Shown: in pieces, positions 11,161 through 22,054 of the stretch
How the letters are laid out: the number at the start of each line of letters is the position of its first letter
Numbering within the stretch: position 1 is the first letter of the stretch
NCBI RefSeq assembly: GCF_000283155.1
Contig: NW_004454177.1
Location: forward strand, 23,190,146 to 23,254,145
DNA: 64,000 nucleotides
Reading direction: 5' to 3'
Source of the DNA: Ceratotherium simum simum
Lineage: Eukaryota > Chordata > Mammalia > Perissodactyla > Rhinocerotidae
Made by a program: the position numbers and the translations under genes
Notes under the pieces: model-generated
Told to the model about the DNA's origin: nothing
Database searches by the model: none
Seen by the model: only the letters and a program-made list of their open reading frames with translations

Positions 11161-14100
11161 CACCGAGGGTTTGATATCAAGGTGCTAAATAACTTAGATA
11201 TTACCAAAGAATTCTCTAAAGGAAACAATATACATGTATACACACACATACAAAAGAGTGGTTGATGTATAGATGGTATTGAAAGCCGTGAGACTGGAGG
11301 AGGTCTCCAAGAGAAAAGGATAAAGACTGAGCCACGTAAACCCTCCAAAATTAAAAAAATCAAAGGAAGGAGCAGAGAGCAGTAAAGGAATAAAGAAGGA
11401 GAAAAACAGAGTATAATAGATCGTGTCAAAAGCTTCTGATAATTCATATAAATTTACAATTGAGATTTGACAATTGCATTTGGCAACATGTGAAATGTTG
11501 GTAACCTTGACAGCAACAATTTCAGAAGAGTGATATTAGAAAAATATTAATTTTTGAGTAAATGCGCAACAATAAACTAAACTGCATGTTAGGGGACTCA
11601 ATTCATTAACGTAATTGAATTGTTGAAGTACAAAATATATTTGGGCAACATCACAATTTGAGAATGAACAATTTTAATTATTCTTTTATTGGCCACCTAA
11701 ACTGCTAAATGTTCATTGCACTAAGCACACTAATGTGAGAACAGAATTGAACTAGAGATATAGTCATTTATATACCACATTTTACATGATTAATGCAATT
11801 TGGAAATAATAGTAGCAGTTGCAATAGGTTTCAAATCTTACTAAGATTTTTCAGACTCTATTGACATAAATGCTATCTAGAGTATTTAGCATCTTCATAT
11901 CAACCTCTTTCATACCAGCAGCAGAGTATTTCATAAAAGCTGCATACTTCCCTGGATTCCTATACCTTTGTAGATAAAAAGACAGATGGTATATGGCCAA
12001 AGATCTTGACCTAATGACCATATCACAAAAGTCAATTAATGAGATGCTGACATTGAAGCTATACTCACTCTAGTTTATCCTTTATCTGATGATTTGGAAG
12101 GCAGTTTGAGATCCAGGAATTACTCCAGGTGATTCTTGGGAGCAAAAGGTATTGATGCACACTAAGGAGTGTGAGAATTCCTGCTATTTAATTAAGTGAA
12201 AAACAAATCACCTTTTATTTACGTGTGATAATGAGATCATTAATTGCACTGACATCGACGTTACTTGCAACTATTCTCACACTATATATGATGTGATAAA
12301 ATTATAATTTTAAGTTCTTTTAGCACAAGATCTTGAGATATACATATAGTATTGAGGGAACAGCACACTTTCTGAAGTACATTGTAGAAAGCAATATTTT
12401 GGACTAATGTTCATTTATTAAAGAAGTGTTCATTGTACACCTATTACATGCTTACACTATTCCATGTTTGCAAGCATTGCATAAATAAACACTTTTATTT
12501 TAATGATGTGCAACTATTTTAACAACAAAATAAATAAATGTCAAAATTTATGATACAAAATATATTTGATAAATTATAAATTTTAGACATTGAAAATTTC
12601 TTAGTTCTAATCAGTAGATCAAAATGTTGCCTTGTCTCTTTCATCACAAGTTAGAAAATAAGAAATTTTAATGATATTGATAAAAAGATTAGAAGTGAGT
12701 ATAATAACATTCCTGCTATGCTATTATTGTAGAAGTAAAAGTGCAAAATAGATTTACTTGTATGTTTCTCTATTAATACTTATTTCCAAAAAAAGCCAAA
12801 TTGTATCTATGAGCTTCTAGTGATACAGTTGGATTTTAATTGACAATGTCCATGTTCTAATATATCTACTGTTCTTGAAAGTACTACTCTTTCTAATGCA
12901 TTTCTATAATTTTTATTCTATGTACAAAGGGTACAGGACCTCCGTTGTCTTGAAACAGCTAGTGAGAAATCTGAACACTAGTGACCAGATATTTGTCATC
13001 AGAATTGTCTATAAATGACAGAGATTTACAGATAGTAAACTTGTAAAGAAAAAAGAAAAAAGAAACAGCCTTCAACTCAATGTTTTAGCCCTAACTGAAA
13101 AATAGCAAGTCTAAAGTAAGCTCTGGACTCTCTGTGACAATTGAACAATAAGTGTACTACAGAGACATTTGTGGAGAAACCTATTGATAATAGGCAACTA
13201 TACAAATAAGTCCAGCTTGAGTAGTTGCACTGGAACAGAAACGAAAGCTGAATAGTGCACCTTAAATCTCTTCACACACTGCTGAGACAGAAAAAATTCT
13301 CTCCTGTTTTCTTGATTTCTGCTGGTTACACCCCTGGAATTATGAGATTGGTGAAGTAAGAGTATAGGAAACTAAATGCATTATCTATACCTCATTTTGA
13401 CAACTAAACTTATATTTAGAAAAAGCCCACTGATTCTAGAATTCTGTCTCTGACTTTTTCTTATGTGGAAATTCTGTATGAATTTCATTTATAACTTGCT
13501 TTTTAGATTCTCCCATCCTTAGCCTTCCTTCTATTAAGCAATGTAGTAATTATTGAAAGGAGTCTAAAGTGAATTTAAAATATTGCATATTTTTTCACTT
13601 AGATGATATTTTCCTTACTTTATACCTTCTTAATTGATTTCTACAATGTGCAAGGTAGGTATATCATAATGTACAAAAAATAAAGCCTTTCTCTTTCTAA
13701 GGATCTTATAATATGTTAAACGCTACCTACACACACACATACACACACATGCAAGGAGTTATGTGAAAAAATTATAAAGTGATGTTATACTTCAGAGATA
13801 TGCTTCAGAGATGGATTACTTCCAAAAAATTTTCTCTGAGGAAAGAATCTACAAATTTAAACCAATGTACTGTTGATGCAAGAAGAGATATTAGAGAAAT
13901 CAGCATAGGCCAAAACATTAAATTCTTGCAAGTGATATTTTAGAATGTTTAGAGTTTATCCTAATGACATTAGGGAGATATTGAAGAGTTTTTAAAAAGA
14001 AAATACAATAAAATAAAATTTAAATGTCAGTATATCCCCCTCTCTGGTTGACTAACAACAGTGGTCTTTTGTCAACTCATTAATTAAATTCACCAGGCAG

Positions 14101-15118
14101 AAGAGCCTTCACTTAGTACTTATCTGTAGTAAAGGAAACAAGGTAGGCAACAATATGGATTTCATGGCAACAGCTCAGCAGGGATTGATGTCCCAGTAAC
14201 TTTGTATCTGGGAAGCAATCATCAAAAACGAGCCTAAGAGGATAAGGACCACCTGAGTTAGGGAAACCATTTTTTCTAAGGTTGTTTAGGCTTTTAGACC
14301 TTGCAATTTTAAAATTAATTAGCTCCAGTTTTCTAGATTAACTGTATCTCCTCAATACTGGCTGCTGGCTATGTAATTAATAAAAACATAGTGAAGTGTA
14401 AGTGCATAGGGTAGATTCTCATTTGTTTTTAATCCAATATAGGTATACTCCTATAAATTCCTTGAATTTTTGTTTGAAGATGATTGACAAAGGGTCCAAT
14501 ATTCAAGAGCTGTTGAAGCTACAGGAAAGGCCACATTCAGAACTAACTTTAAGCTCTTTCCTTCCAATGAGAAACTTCATTCTGGCACAATATAAAAAAG
14601 GGATACAGAAGATGGTGACCTAAATTAGGTAATGGCCACTGGAATAAAGACAAATTCATATAGTCTAGAGGTAGAATTTACAAGATTTGGTTCTTGGTAA
14701 GGTTTTAGGGATGATTGAGTGGGAGGAGTCAAGGATCATAATATCTATTGTTCTATGTTAGATATTTGGATGAATGGATATAATGGACATTCATTGATGT
14801 AAAGAATACCAGATACAGAGAAATAGATTGGTATTGGAAATGGGGAATCTGGAAACATAATTAGCTGAATCCACAGACTTCTAGGAAACAGTCAGATATT
14901 TTGGTCTCACTAAAAGATTAGTTCATAATTCTAAAGATAGTACTAAAATCAGGTTCTTAGTACTCAACTAAGAAGTCCCTTATACAGGGAAAACACAGTT
15001 GGTATATAATTAAGACAAAATTAAATTTTAATATTGCCTTCTTCCAGCACTATAATGAACGAGGATGAAAAGGTAGAATCTCTAGCCAATCATATAGTAA
15101 AAGTTATGGTGTGCCTGC
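11161..15118. other. Unique AT-rich DNA
   Basis: A 4-kb stretch without recognisable genes. It holds an L2-like antisense scrap near 12410-12500 and a short (AC)n at 13728-13749. Open frames at 11160-11447 (minus) and 14402-14623 have no visible domain. Confidence 0.5.
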
Positions 15119-15199
15119 CTGGAATTTAACCTCTACAACACAGAATTGCTGGGGGACATGAGAAATGCTGGTGACCCTACTGTAGAGGTTAAATTCCAG
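15119..15199. repeat. Perfect 19-bp inverted repeat with a 43-nt loop
   Basis: The left arm CTGGAATTTAACCTCTACA (15119-15137) is the exact reverse complement of the right arm (15181-15199). Pairing does not extend past either end of the arms. I see no obvious target-site duplication. Confidence 0.85.
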
Positions 15200-15358
15200 A
15201 CAAGTGCAGCCAAGAGATAGGGGGCACTCTTCCTCTATCTAGCACCCAAGTATGGCAGATCAAGAATATTGGGGCCCCGATTGCCCTCAATCTGGAAGCA
15301 TTGAAAAATGAAAAGTGAGGGAAACTATGAATTTTGAAGTTAAAAAATAATAAACATG

Positions 15359-15608
15359 GGGCCGGCCCGGTGGCGCAAGCGGTTAAGTGCGCGCGCTCCG
15401 CTGCGGCGGCCCGGGGTTCGCTGGTTCGGATCCCGGGCGCGCACCGACACACTGCTTGGCAAGCCATGCTGTGGCGGCGTCCCATATAAAGTGGAGGAAG
15501 ATGGGCACAGATGTTAGCCCAGGGCCGTCTTCCTCAGCAAAAAAAGAGGAGGATTGGCGGATGTTAGCACAGGGCTGATCTCCTCACCAAAAAAAAAAAA
15601 AAAAAAAG
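15359..15608 (+). mobile_element. ERE1-like SINE, best-preserved copy in the window
   Basis: The head reads GGGCCGGCCCGGTGGCGCAA. The A box TGGCGCAAGCGG (15371-15382) and B box GGTTCGGATCC (15423-15433) look canonical, and the body ends in two GATTGGC/ATGTTAGC modules and a long poly(A). The target-site duplication TAATAAACATG is exact at 15348-15358 and 15609-15619. CpG sites are largely retained, which suggests a recent insertion. Open frames at 15189-15485 and 15387-15578 are SINE sequence. Confidence 0.96.
15371..15433 (+). promoter_or_regulatory. RNA polymerase III A and B boxes of the ERE1 SINE
   Basis: An internal type 2 promoter inherited from the tRNA ancestor. The A box is TGGCGCAAGCGG and the B box is GGTTCGGATCC, about 40 bases apart. 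Confidence 0.75.
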
Positions 15609-15619
15609 TAATAAACATG

Positions 15620-16199
15620 AGAAACAAAACGAGGCCAAAAGATATTACAGAATTCTAAAAAGGGAAGACTCATTCTCTTGCTGGCCAGTAGTAGTTAAGA
15701 ACACAGATTTGGGGGTACTCATACTTGAGTTTTAATTTAGTCATGATACTTTATACTTGTGTAATCTTTTTTTTCTTAATATTCTGTACTCAAATTTGTT
15801 ATAACAGAAAATTACATTAAGATGCATATAGTCCAATGTTAAAACTATATACTACCTCAAGTTTGCTCAGTTTTCAACAGATGCTATCTACCTGTGTATT
15901 CTGGGGCCATTTATTCAGCCTCCATATTTCTTCTTTAACGTGGGGATAACGTTCCAGTCTATTATACAACATAAGTGATGCTGTGTCCTTTTATAGCTAT
16001 CATGGCTGGGAACACGTGATATGCCTCTATTAATTTTAATCACCCAGATCAAAGTTTTTCTGGTTTCTCCACTGTATTGTTACTATTTTATTTATACTTG
16101 CAACTGGTTAACAATCTTTTGGGAAACACTTTGGAACCATGCAAATATCCTCCTCATGACCCACCCTCTTTATCTGACTCTGAAAGCATTACATTTTTT
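15620..16199. other. Unique AT-rich DNA
   Basis: Open frames at 16021-16221 and 16077-16313 overlap in different frames and have no recognisable product. Confidence 0.5.
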
Positions 16200-16375
16200 T
16201 GTAACGTACATGTTTATGTAAGTGCCTGTCTTAACAGAGTAACAGAACATATGATATGTTTGAACCTGAATAATATGCCTTACTCATATTTGCACCCCAA
16301 GTGCCTTATATAGTTCCACTGCACTGGTCTATAACAGACATTCAGTAAAATGTGTTCAAGAATAAATTAACAGTT
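16200..16375 (+). repeat. LINE L2 3' end fragment
   Basis: GTGCCTTATATAGTTCCACT and ACAGACATTCAGTAAAATGT followed by GTTCAAGAATAAAT follow the L2 3' terminus, with much divergence. Confidence 0.42.
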
Positions 16376-16639
16376 TTTCATTAGTAATAGTTAAATCAAT
16401 GTAATTTAGCTTTGGTTTAATTACTTAAACCTTAATCACCATTGATAATTGCCTTACAAGTAAAACAAATACTATTAATTTTGCCTCTATAATTTGTCAT
16501 TAATAACCACTTTTGTGTCACTTGTACAAGGTCATAATCATTATGCGTACAAAAAATCACTTTCGTAATATTTGTTATTAACATTTAATTCACTTAGACT
16601 CAGAGAGAGGTATTTTTTTCACCAGACTGTATCTTATGC

Positions 16640-16990
16640 TCATACTCTCAGGCTCATATTGCCCTCTCCTCTCATCTCTACAATTTCAAATCTTACCTCT
16701 ATTTCAAAATTCAGCACATGTCAACTCTGCCATAAAGCCTTTTTTATTATTACAGTTCATTTTAATTTATGCTTCTCTATATCCTGTAATTTCATATTCC
16801 GATAATAATATGTACCAATTATGTTGCCCTAATTATAATCAAATTACTTACACAAGGAAATTCTGACCTATTTGATGGCATATCCTGCATCGAATAATTC
16901 CTCTAGAACTCCCACAGTGTTTTAAAAATTATCATTCAAAATATTTTGTATTTAAAGGAATATGTTAGTCCTCAGCAAATTATCAAGTAT
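16640..16990 (+). repeat. Possible diverged L2 fragment
   Basis: TTCAGCACATGTCAACTCTG followed by CCATAAAGCC resembles the L2 3' UTR. Open frames at 16572-16866 fall here and are not genes. Confidence 0.35.
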
Positions 16991-16999
16991 AGTATTATA

Positions 17000-17438
17000 T
17001 TAATATACATAAAGCATAGTATTATATTAATGATACAATAATAAACTCTTTTAACATGGCTTGAAAAAAGTTCTTTGAATGTTTATGGTTTATAAATGGA
17101 TAATACAGAATATTATGATTGATTAATACGCACAGCTTCCCTATTACAATGGGGACAGAGTTCTTTTTATTTTTTATAACAGATAAATATGTGATGTTTT
17201 TCAATTTTTATGATTCAAAAGATAGTCCCTATAGGACTCAGTTAAGACTTGGATCAAAATCAAATCAAATGCTTTATCTGCTAAAACACCTTTGGTGAAC
17301 CAGGCTTCTGTATGTTAATTACTTAATCTATGAAAACAACAGTATAGATAAAGATTCCACGTGCAATGTACATTCCCAAATTGCTGGCTTAAGGAAGACT
17401 TCTATGGAATTATTAAAAGCAAATGCAGTTGCCTTCTT
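17000..17438. other. Unique AT-rich DNA
   Basis: Nothing recognisable. A minus-strand open frame at 17022-17204 is low-complexity AT-rich coding. Confidence 0.5.
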
Positions 17439-17454
17439 TGACTAATGCTTTTTA

Positions 17455-17668
17455 AAGATTTTATTTATTTTATTTATTTTATTTTTTTCCCCCCTAAAGC
17501 CCCAGTAGATAGTTGTATGTCATAGCTGCACATCCTTCTAGTTGCTGTATGTGGGACTCGGCCTCAGGATGGACGGAGAAGTGGTGCCTCAATGCACACC
17601 CGGGATCCGAACCCGGGCCACCAGCATCGCAGCGTGCGCACTTAACCACCAAGCCACAGGGCCGGCCC
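17455..17668 (-). mobile_element. ERE-family SINE (antisense), CAGCAACTAG-tail type
   Basis: Read on the minus strand it has the GGGCCGGCCC head, an A-box-like GGCTTGGTGG, a B-box-like GGTTCGGATCCC and the CAGCAACTAGAAGGATGTGC module, then an A-rich tail. The 16-bp target-site duplication TGACTAATGCTTTTTA is exact at 17439-17454 and 17669-17684. Confidence 0.94.
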
Positions 17669-18000
17669 TGACTAATGCTTTTTAGGACAATTACACTTGT
17701 TAGTTAGAAAAGGAGAAAAAAAATCACAGTATATTTGGTTCTTTTTCTACAAACAACATTAATACTTGAAGAATCATTATCAAAGAGACACAGAAAAGCC
17801 TCGCTACAGAAGTTTAAAGTTTAAAAGGTAGTTAAAAATATTGAGAATGAAAATATTTAGGATAAGATTTTTTAATGTCTGGAATATAATCAGAGAAGAG
17901 ATAATGTAAGGCATTTATATAAACACACTGTCTGAGAAAAAATAGAGTTCTAGACCACTCAATCTTATGTTCTCCATGTATAAAATGTAATTAATTCTTA

Positions 18001-18301
18001 TTTATTTATTTATTTTCTGTGTGAGGAAGATCAGCCCTGAGCTAACATCCATGCTAATCCTCCTCTTTTTCTGAGGAAGATCGGCTCTGAGCTAACATAT
18101 ATTGCCAATCCTCCTCATTTTTTTCCCCCAAAGCCCCAGTAGATAGTTGTGTGTCATAGTTGCACATCCTTCTAGTTGCGGTATGTGGGACGCGGCCTCA
18201 GCATGGCTGGAGAAGCGGTGCGTCAGTGCGCGCCTGGGATCCGAACCAGGGCCACCAGTAGCTGAGCGCGCACACTTAACCGCTAAGCTACCGGGCCGGC
18301 C
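18001..18301 (-). mobile_element. ERE-family SINE (antisense), long two-module form
   Basis: The minus strand has the GGCCGGCCC head, the CAACTAGAAGGATGTGC module and then the two GATGTTAGCTC/AATCTTCC modules. Both body types are present in one element, which makes it about 300 bases long. The likely target-site duplication is TTAATTCT at 17991-17998 and 18302-18309. Confidence 0.9.
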
Positions 18302-18516
18302 TTAATTCTAATTCTTAAATAATTCTATTCCAAATTCCTTTTCACAGAAATAGTATGGAAAGTTATAGGGACTGGGAAAAATTATTCTGACATTGGAAAT
18401 GATGAATTTCATACCATAGCTTTTACAATTTTACTGATTTTTGGTTTTTTATTATTTCCTAATAGTTTCTACTTTGGCGGTATCACCAAGGTATTGCAGA
18501 GCTTTCTAAGCTGCCA

Positions 18517-18690
18517 GACCCTCCCTCCCTTCCTTCCTTCGTTCCTTCCTTCCTCCTTCTTTCTCTCTCCTTCCTTCCTTCCTTCCTTCCTTCCTTCCTT
18601 CCTTCCTTCCTTCCTTCCTTCTTCTCTTCCTTTTTCTCTATCTCTCTCTCTCCCTTCTTCCCTCCTTTTCTTTCTTCCTTCCTTCAGTCT
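18517..18690 (+). repeat. Pyrimidine (CCTT)n microsatellite
   Basis: A long CTTC array with minor interruptions (18545-18625 is near perfect). The open frame across it (18494-18703) is a serine/proline/leucine/phenylalanine artefact. Confidence 0.95.
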
Positions 18691-18704
18691 TCACCTCCAT
18701 TAAT

Positions 18705-19265
18705 TCAAAAAACATTTATTAAGTGACTGCTCAGTGCTATGTGCTAGGGAAGAAATGGTGAACAATATAGTCAGAATTTGTGCCCTCACCAAGTTTATAT
18801 TCTAATGGGGAAAACAGAAAGAAAAACCAAGCAGAAAAACAAAGTAAAAATCATAAAGTGGGATAAGTGCTGTTAAGAAAAAAAACATGGAAAGTGAGGA
18901 AACTCATTAACTGGAGGAGAACTGAAATATCTTTTTATTTTGTGGTTAGAAAAAGTCTCAGTGGAATTTAAGTTGAAAAACTGAAGGAGGTATCATTGCA
19001 AGTTTTGAAGATGGTGTTAGGAGGGTAGTATTATAAAGACAGCAAAATATAAAAATGAAATAAGGCATAGAAGAGCTTGGGTTTTGGGAGGCACTAAAAA
19101 AGTCAAGGTGATAAAAGAGAATTAGAAAGCATTGGAGGAAAAGGCAGGAGTCAGATCATACAAGCCTTTGTAAGGAATTGGATTTTATTCTGTGTTGATA
19201 AGGGGAGGACCGAAGAATTTTAAGCAATGCTATAATGTGGCATAATATAGATTTGTGTAAACTAC
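18705..19265 (-). repeat. LINE L2, long antisense fragment
   Basis: In order it shows AACATTTATTAAGTGACTGC, a TGTGCTAGGGAAGAAATGG, CCAAGTTTATATTCTAATGG, then CATACAAGCCTTTGTAAGGA and TTGGATTTTATTCTGTGTTG. These are the antisense of successive parts of the L2 3' region, about 560 bases in one piece. Confidence 0.72.
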
Positions 19266-20344
19266 AGATAATATCAGTTCAGACAAATTATTTCTCACAT
19301 CAAAACATGTAGGAAGCAATATTTTTGTACCAGTATCAATGTAAAAGGGTGTGGGCTATTAATCACCAATGATTGAATAGGGAAATTAAATCATTCTACT
19401 ACTTGTATCTGATTTCAAAAATTAAGATCACTAACCATCACTGAAAATGGGACACTGACCAAAGACTTGTCACTTTAGCTTGTGCTACAAAGGTAGGATA
19501 TGCAAATTTCACTCCTCTGGGTTCTCTCAGCTGTAATTCCTTTGCAGCTGCTGATGTCTCTCCTCCAGCTGATCCCTTAAGGTCTCTTGCTCAGCCTGGG
19601 AGAATGCAGTGTTTCACTCTTGGGGCCCCCTCTGCCTGGCCAATTAGCCCAGTAGACATGACTCAAGATGACCGAAACTCAGTTCTTTCATATATGACCC
19701 ACTCTCGTTCCATGGCATCTTTTATTAAAACAACATTGGGAACATAAGCTAAACCCCATGTGGCATCAAACTTTTCTTAAGAGGGCATCAGAAAGCACGT
19801 TAATCAATAACTCAATAACTCCCTATCTATATTTCTTAAACAAGAGTCACACAACAATCTTTTGAGTTCCAGAAACTGTAGGTTACAAATGTTAAGCTAT
19901 CAGAGTAGTTTCCTTAATCCCATAACTCGGAAAGTTAGATGAAAAGCAAAGCTTTTATTTTCCAATGATGGAAGGTGGGCGGAAGCATTGTACTTTAAGA
20001 ATGTTCCTTTATTCTTCAACTTCTCCATTGCTCTGCCTCTCTAATGATAGTTTTTTGAGGCTGGAGTTAGGTCATCAGTTAAACATGGAAAACTCACTTT
20101 GGAATTTTATATACATGTATATATAAATATATAAAAATAAAAATATAAAATATAAATATATATATACACGAATCTCAGATACTCACTTGAAAATGAGACT
20201 AAAAGAGTTCCATTTTAACATCAAGATAAAAATCAGACATAATGATGAATGTTTTTGTATGGAGGAAACTTTCAATCTACTCCTTAGATCATGAATAATT
20301 AAGGTAGCTAATTAAATTTGAAAGGATGTTTTTGATATTTATTC
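19266..20344. other. Unique DNA; GC-richer patch at 19480-19680
   Basis: The patch at 19480-19680 stands out in composition but shows no open frame or repeat I can name. AT-rich ATATAA repeats lie at 20105-20168. Confidence 0.5.
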
Positions 20345-20460
20345 ATCCAAGCAAAAATCAAATACTAAGAAATGCTAAGATACTAGGAAGTGTGCTGGAC
20401 ACTGAGAACACACTAGTAAACAAGATCTCTACTATCTTATAATCTACTCTGTATATATGT
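20345..20460 (-). repeat. LINE L2 3' end (antisense)
   Basis: AGTGTGCTGGACACTGAGAA followed by CACACTAGTAAACAAGATCT is the reverse of the L2 3' end. Confidence 0.55.
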
Positions 20461-21029
20461 GCACCTGCAGATTCTAGCAAATTTACAGGGGATGTTTGAA
20501 GACGTATATATGCAAATATATATATCTGGGGAATATGTATACACACACACGTATATTCTATTCTCTAAAATTAGGTCTATGGTGGGGAAAACAATAAGTA
20601 TTTGAAAAGCATTAAGATATCATACTTATATATATTCCTGAGCTGTAAGGCCTTAAAAAAAGTTACCTTTCTATGAAGACTATTTTATAAACATATTATG
20701 CTAGTTAATTGAGTACCTGTATTTTGGCTTCCTTATTTCAATATTAATGATTAATTATAATTATCTACTCATCTCTGGCTATTATATAATTATAAAGTAA
20801 AATCACTGGGCTAATCTGATTAGGAAACTGATGAGCCAATGTTCTATGCCAATTAAGATAACAAAGTGCAGATAGGCCTCCAAAATAAATTTTAAGATGC
20901 ATTTAATTAAAAATACTTGAAAGATCCAAAAACATTAAGAATTAGTCGTTGTGGAAATGGTAGAAATTTGAAAAAAAAAATGAAGAATAACTTGTAGCAA
21001 AGACAGAAGACTCTTTGTGATCTCTTTCA
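20461..21029. other. Unique AT-rich DNA
   Basis: Short TA- and CA-rich runs at about 20505-20552; nothing else seen. Confidence 0.5.
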
Positions 21030-21295
21030 AGTTAACATCTATCCACTCTTTAGAATTCCAGTAAGATCAAACACTTTTTGAAACCTCCCTGAACTCTTGA
21101 TGCCAGATTGGTAGCTCTCTCTATATGCTTCCATTCCATTCTGACCCCAGATAATTTATAGCAATAATCATATTCCATCATTGCTTATGGATTGTCTCTC
21201 TCTCTTTGGACCATAAACTCCTAGGGCAAAAGTGATGTTTTTTTCATCTTTGTATTAAGTTTTTAATAAATATGTATCAAATGAAAAAAGTAAAT
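21030..21295 (+). repeat. LINE L2 3' end
   Basis: GAAACCTCCCTGAACTCTTG, ACCATAAACTCCTAGGGCAA and TTTTTAATAAATATGTATCA occur in the order seen in the L2 3' UTR. Confidence 0.65.
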
Positions 21296-21422
21296 GCAAA
21301 GTGTTAATTATTGAAATTTGTAATAAGTATTCCTTGCTCTAATAGTTCTAAGTAACAAGTCTCCAGCTCTGATTCATAGATTATAGAAAAGTAATATGGT
21401 ATCTATTTAAAACACATTTGTG

Positions 21423-21714
21423 GGGGCGGCCAGGTGGCTTAGGGGTTAAGTGCTTGAGCTCCGCTACTGGCGGCCCTGGTTCGGTCCCCGTGCGCACCAA
21501 CCTACTGCTTGTCCGGCCATGCTGAGGCCACGTTCCACATACAGCAACTAGAAGGATGTGCAACTATGACATACAACTATATGTTGGGGCTTCGGGGAAG
21601 AAAAAAAGGAGGAGGATTGGCAATAGATGTTAGCTTAGAGCCGGTCTTCCTCAGCAAAAAGAGGAGGATTAGCACAGACGTTAGCTCAGGGCTCATCTTC
21701 CTCACAAAAAAAAC
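21423..21714 (+). mobile_element. ERE-family SINE, long two-module form
   Basis: The head GGGGCGGCCAGGTGGCTTAG leads into the tRNA-like part, the CAGCAACTAGAAGGATGTGC module and then two GTTAGCTTAG/CTTCCTC modules. The target-site duplication is near AAACACATTTGTG at 21410-21422 and AAACATTTGTG at 21715-21725. Open frames at 21381-21563 and 21509-21802 come from the SINE. Confidence 0.92.
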
Positions 21715-22054
21715 AAACATTTGTGAATGTTATATTTTCTCTCATCAAAAAGTTGTTCTAGATTTCTACCCCTTTCTGGTAATAAATAATGATTTGATAT
21801 AAATGAATCCAAAAATTGGTATAATAATTTGATATGAAAATATACTTTCAGATATCATATAATTTACTCAAGTGTTGTAATTCAGGAATTTAATATTTCT
21901 TAACACGAAGCTGGGGTTCTTTGTTTCAGAAGAAAGAGTATAAATTTCATAGCTATAATTTTTTAAAGTTTGCATACTCAAAAACAAATGCACAGATTTG
22001 TCGTATAAGTTTTCCTCTAAAATGCAGTTAGATCAAACTGTCTCAACAATTTCT

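Noticed and set aside
15119..15199. microRNA precursor
   Set aside because: The stem is only 19 bp with a 43-base loop and no flanking pairing. Sequence alone does not support calling it an RNA gene.
15371..15433. tRNA gene signal from A and B boxes
   Set aside because: The boxes belong to a tRNA-derived SINE with a poly(A) tail and target-site duplication. There is no cloverleaf with a mature acceptor stem.
18494..18703. 69-codon serine/proline/phenylalanine-rich open frame
   Set aside because: It is a translation of the CCTT microsatellite.
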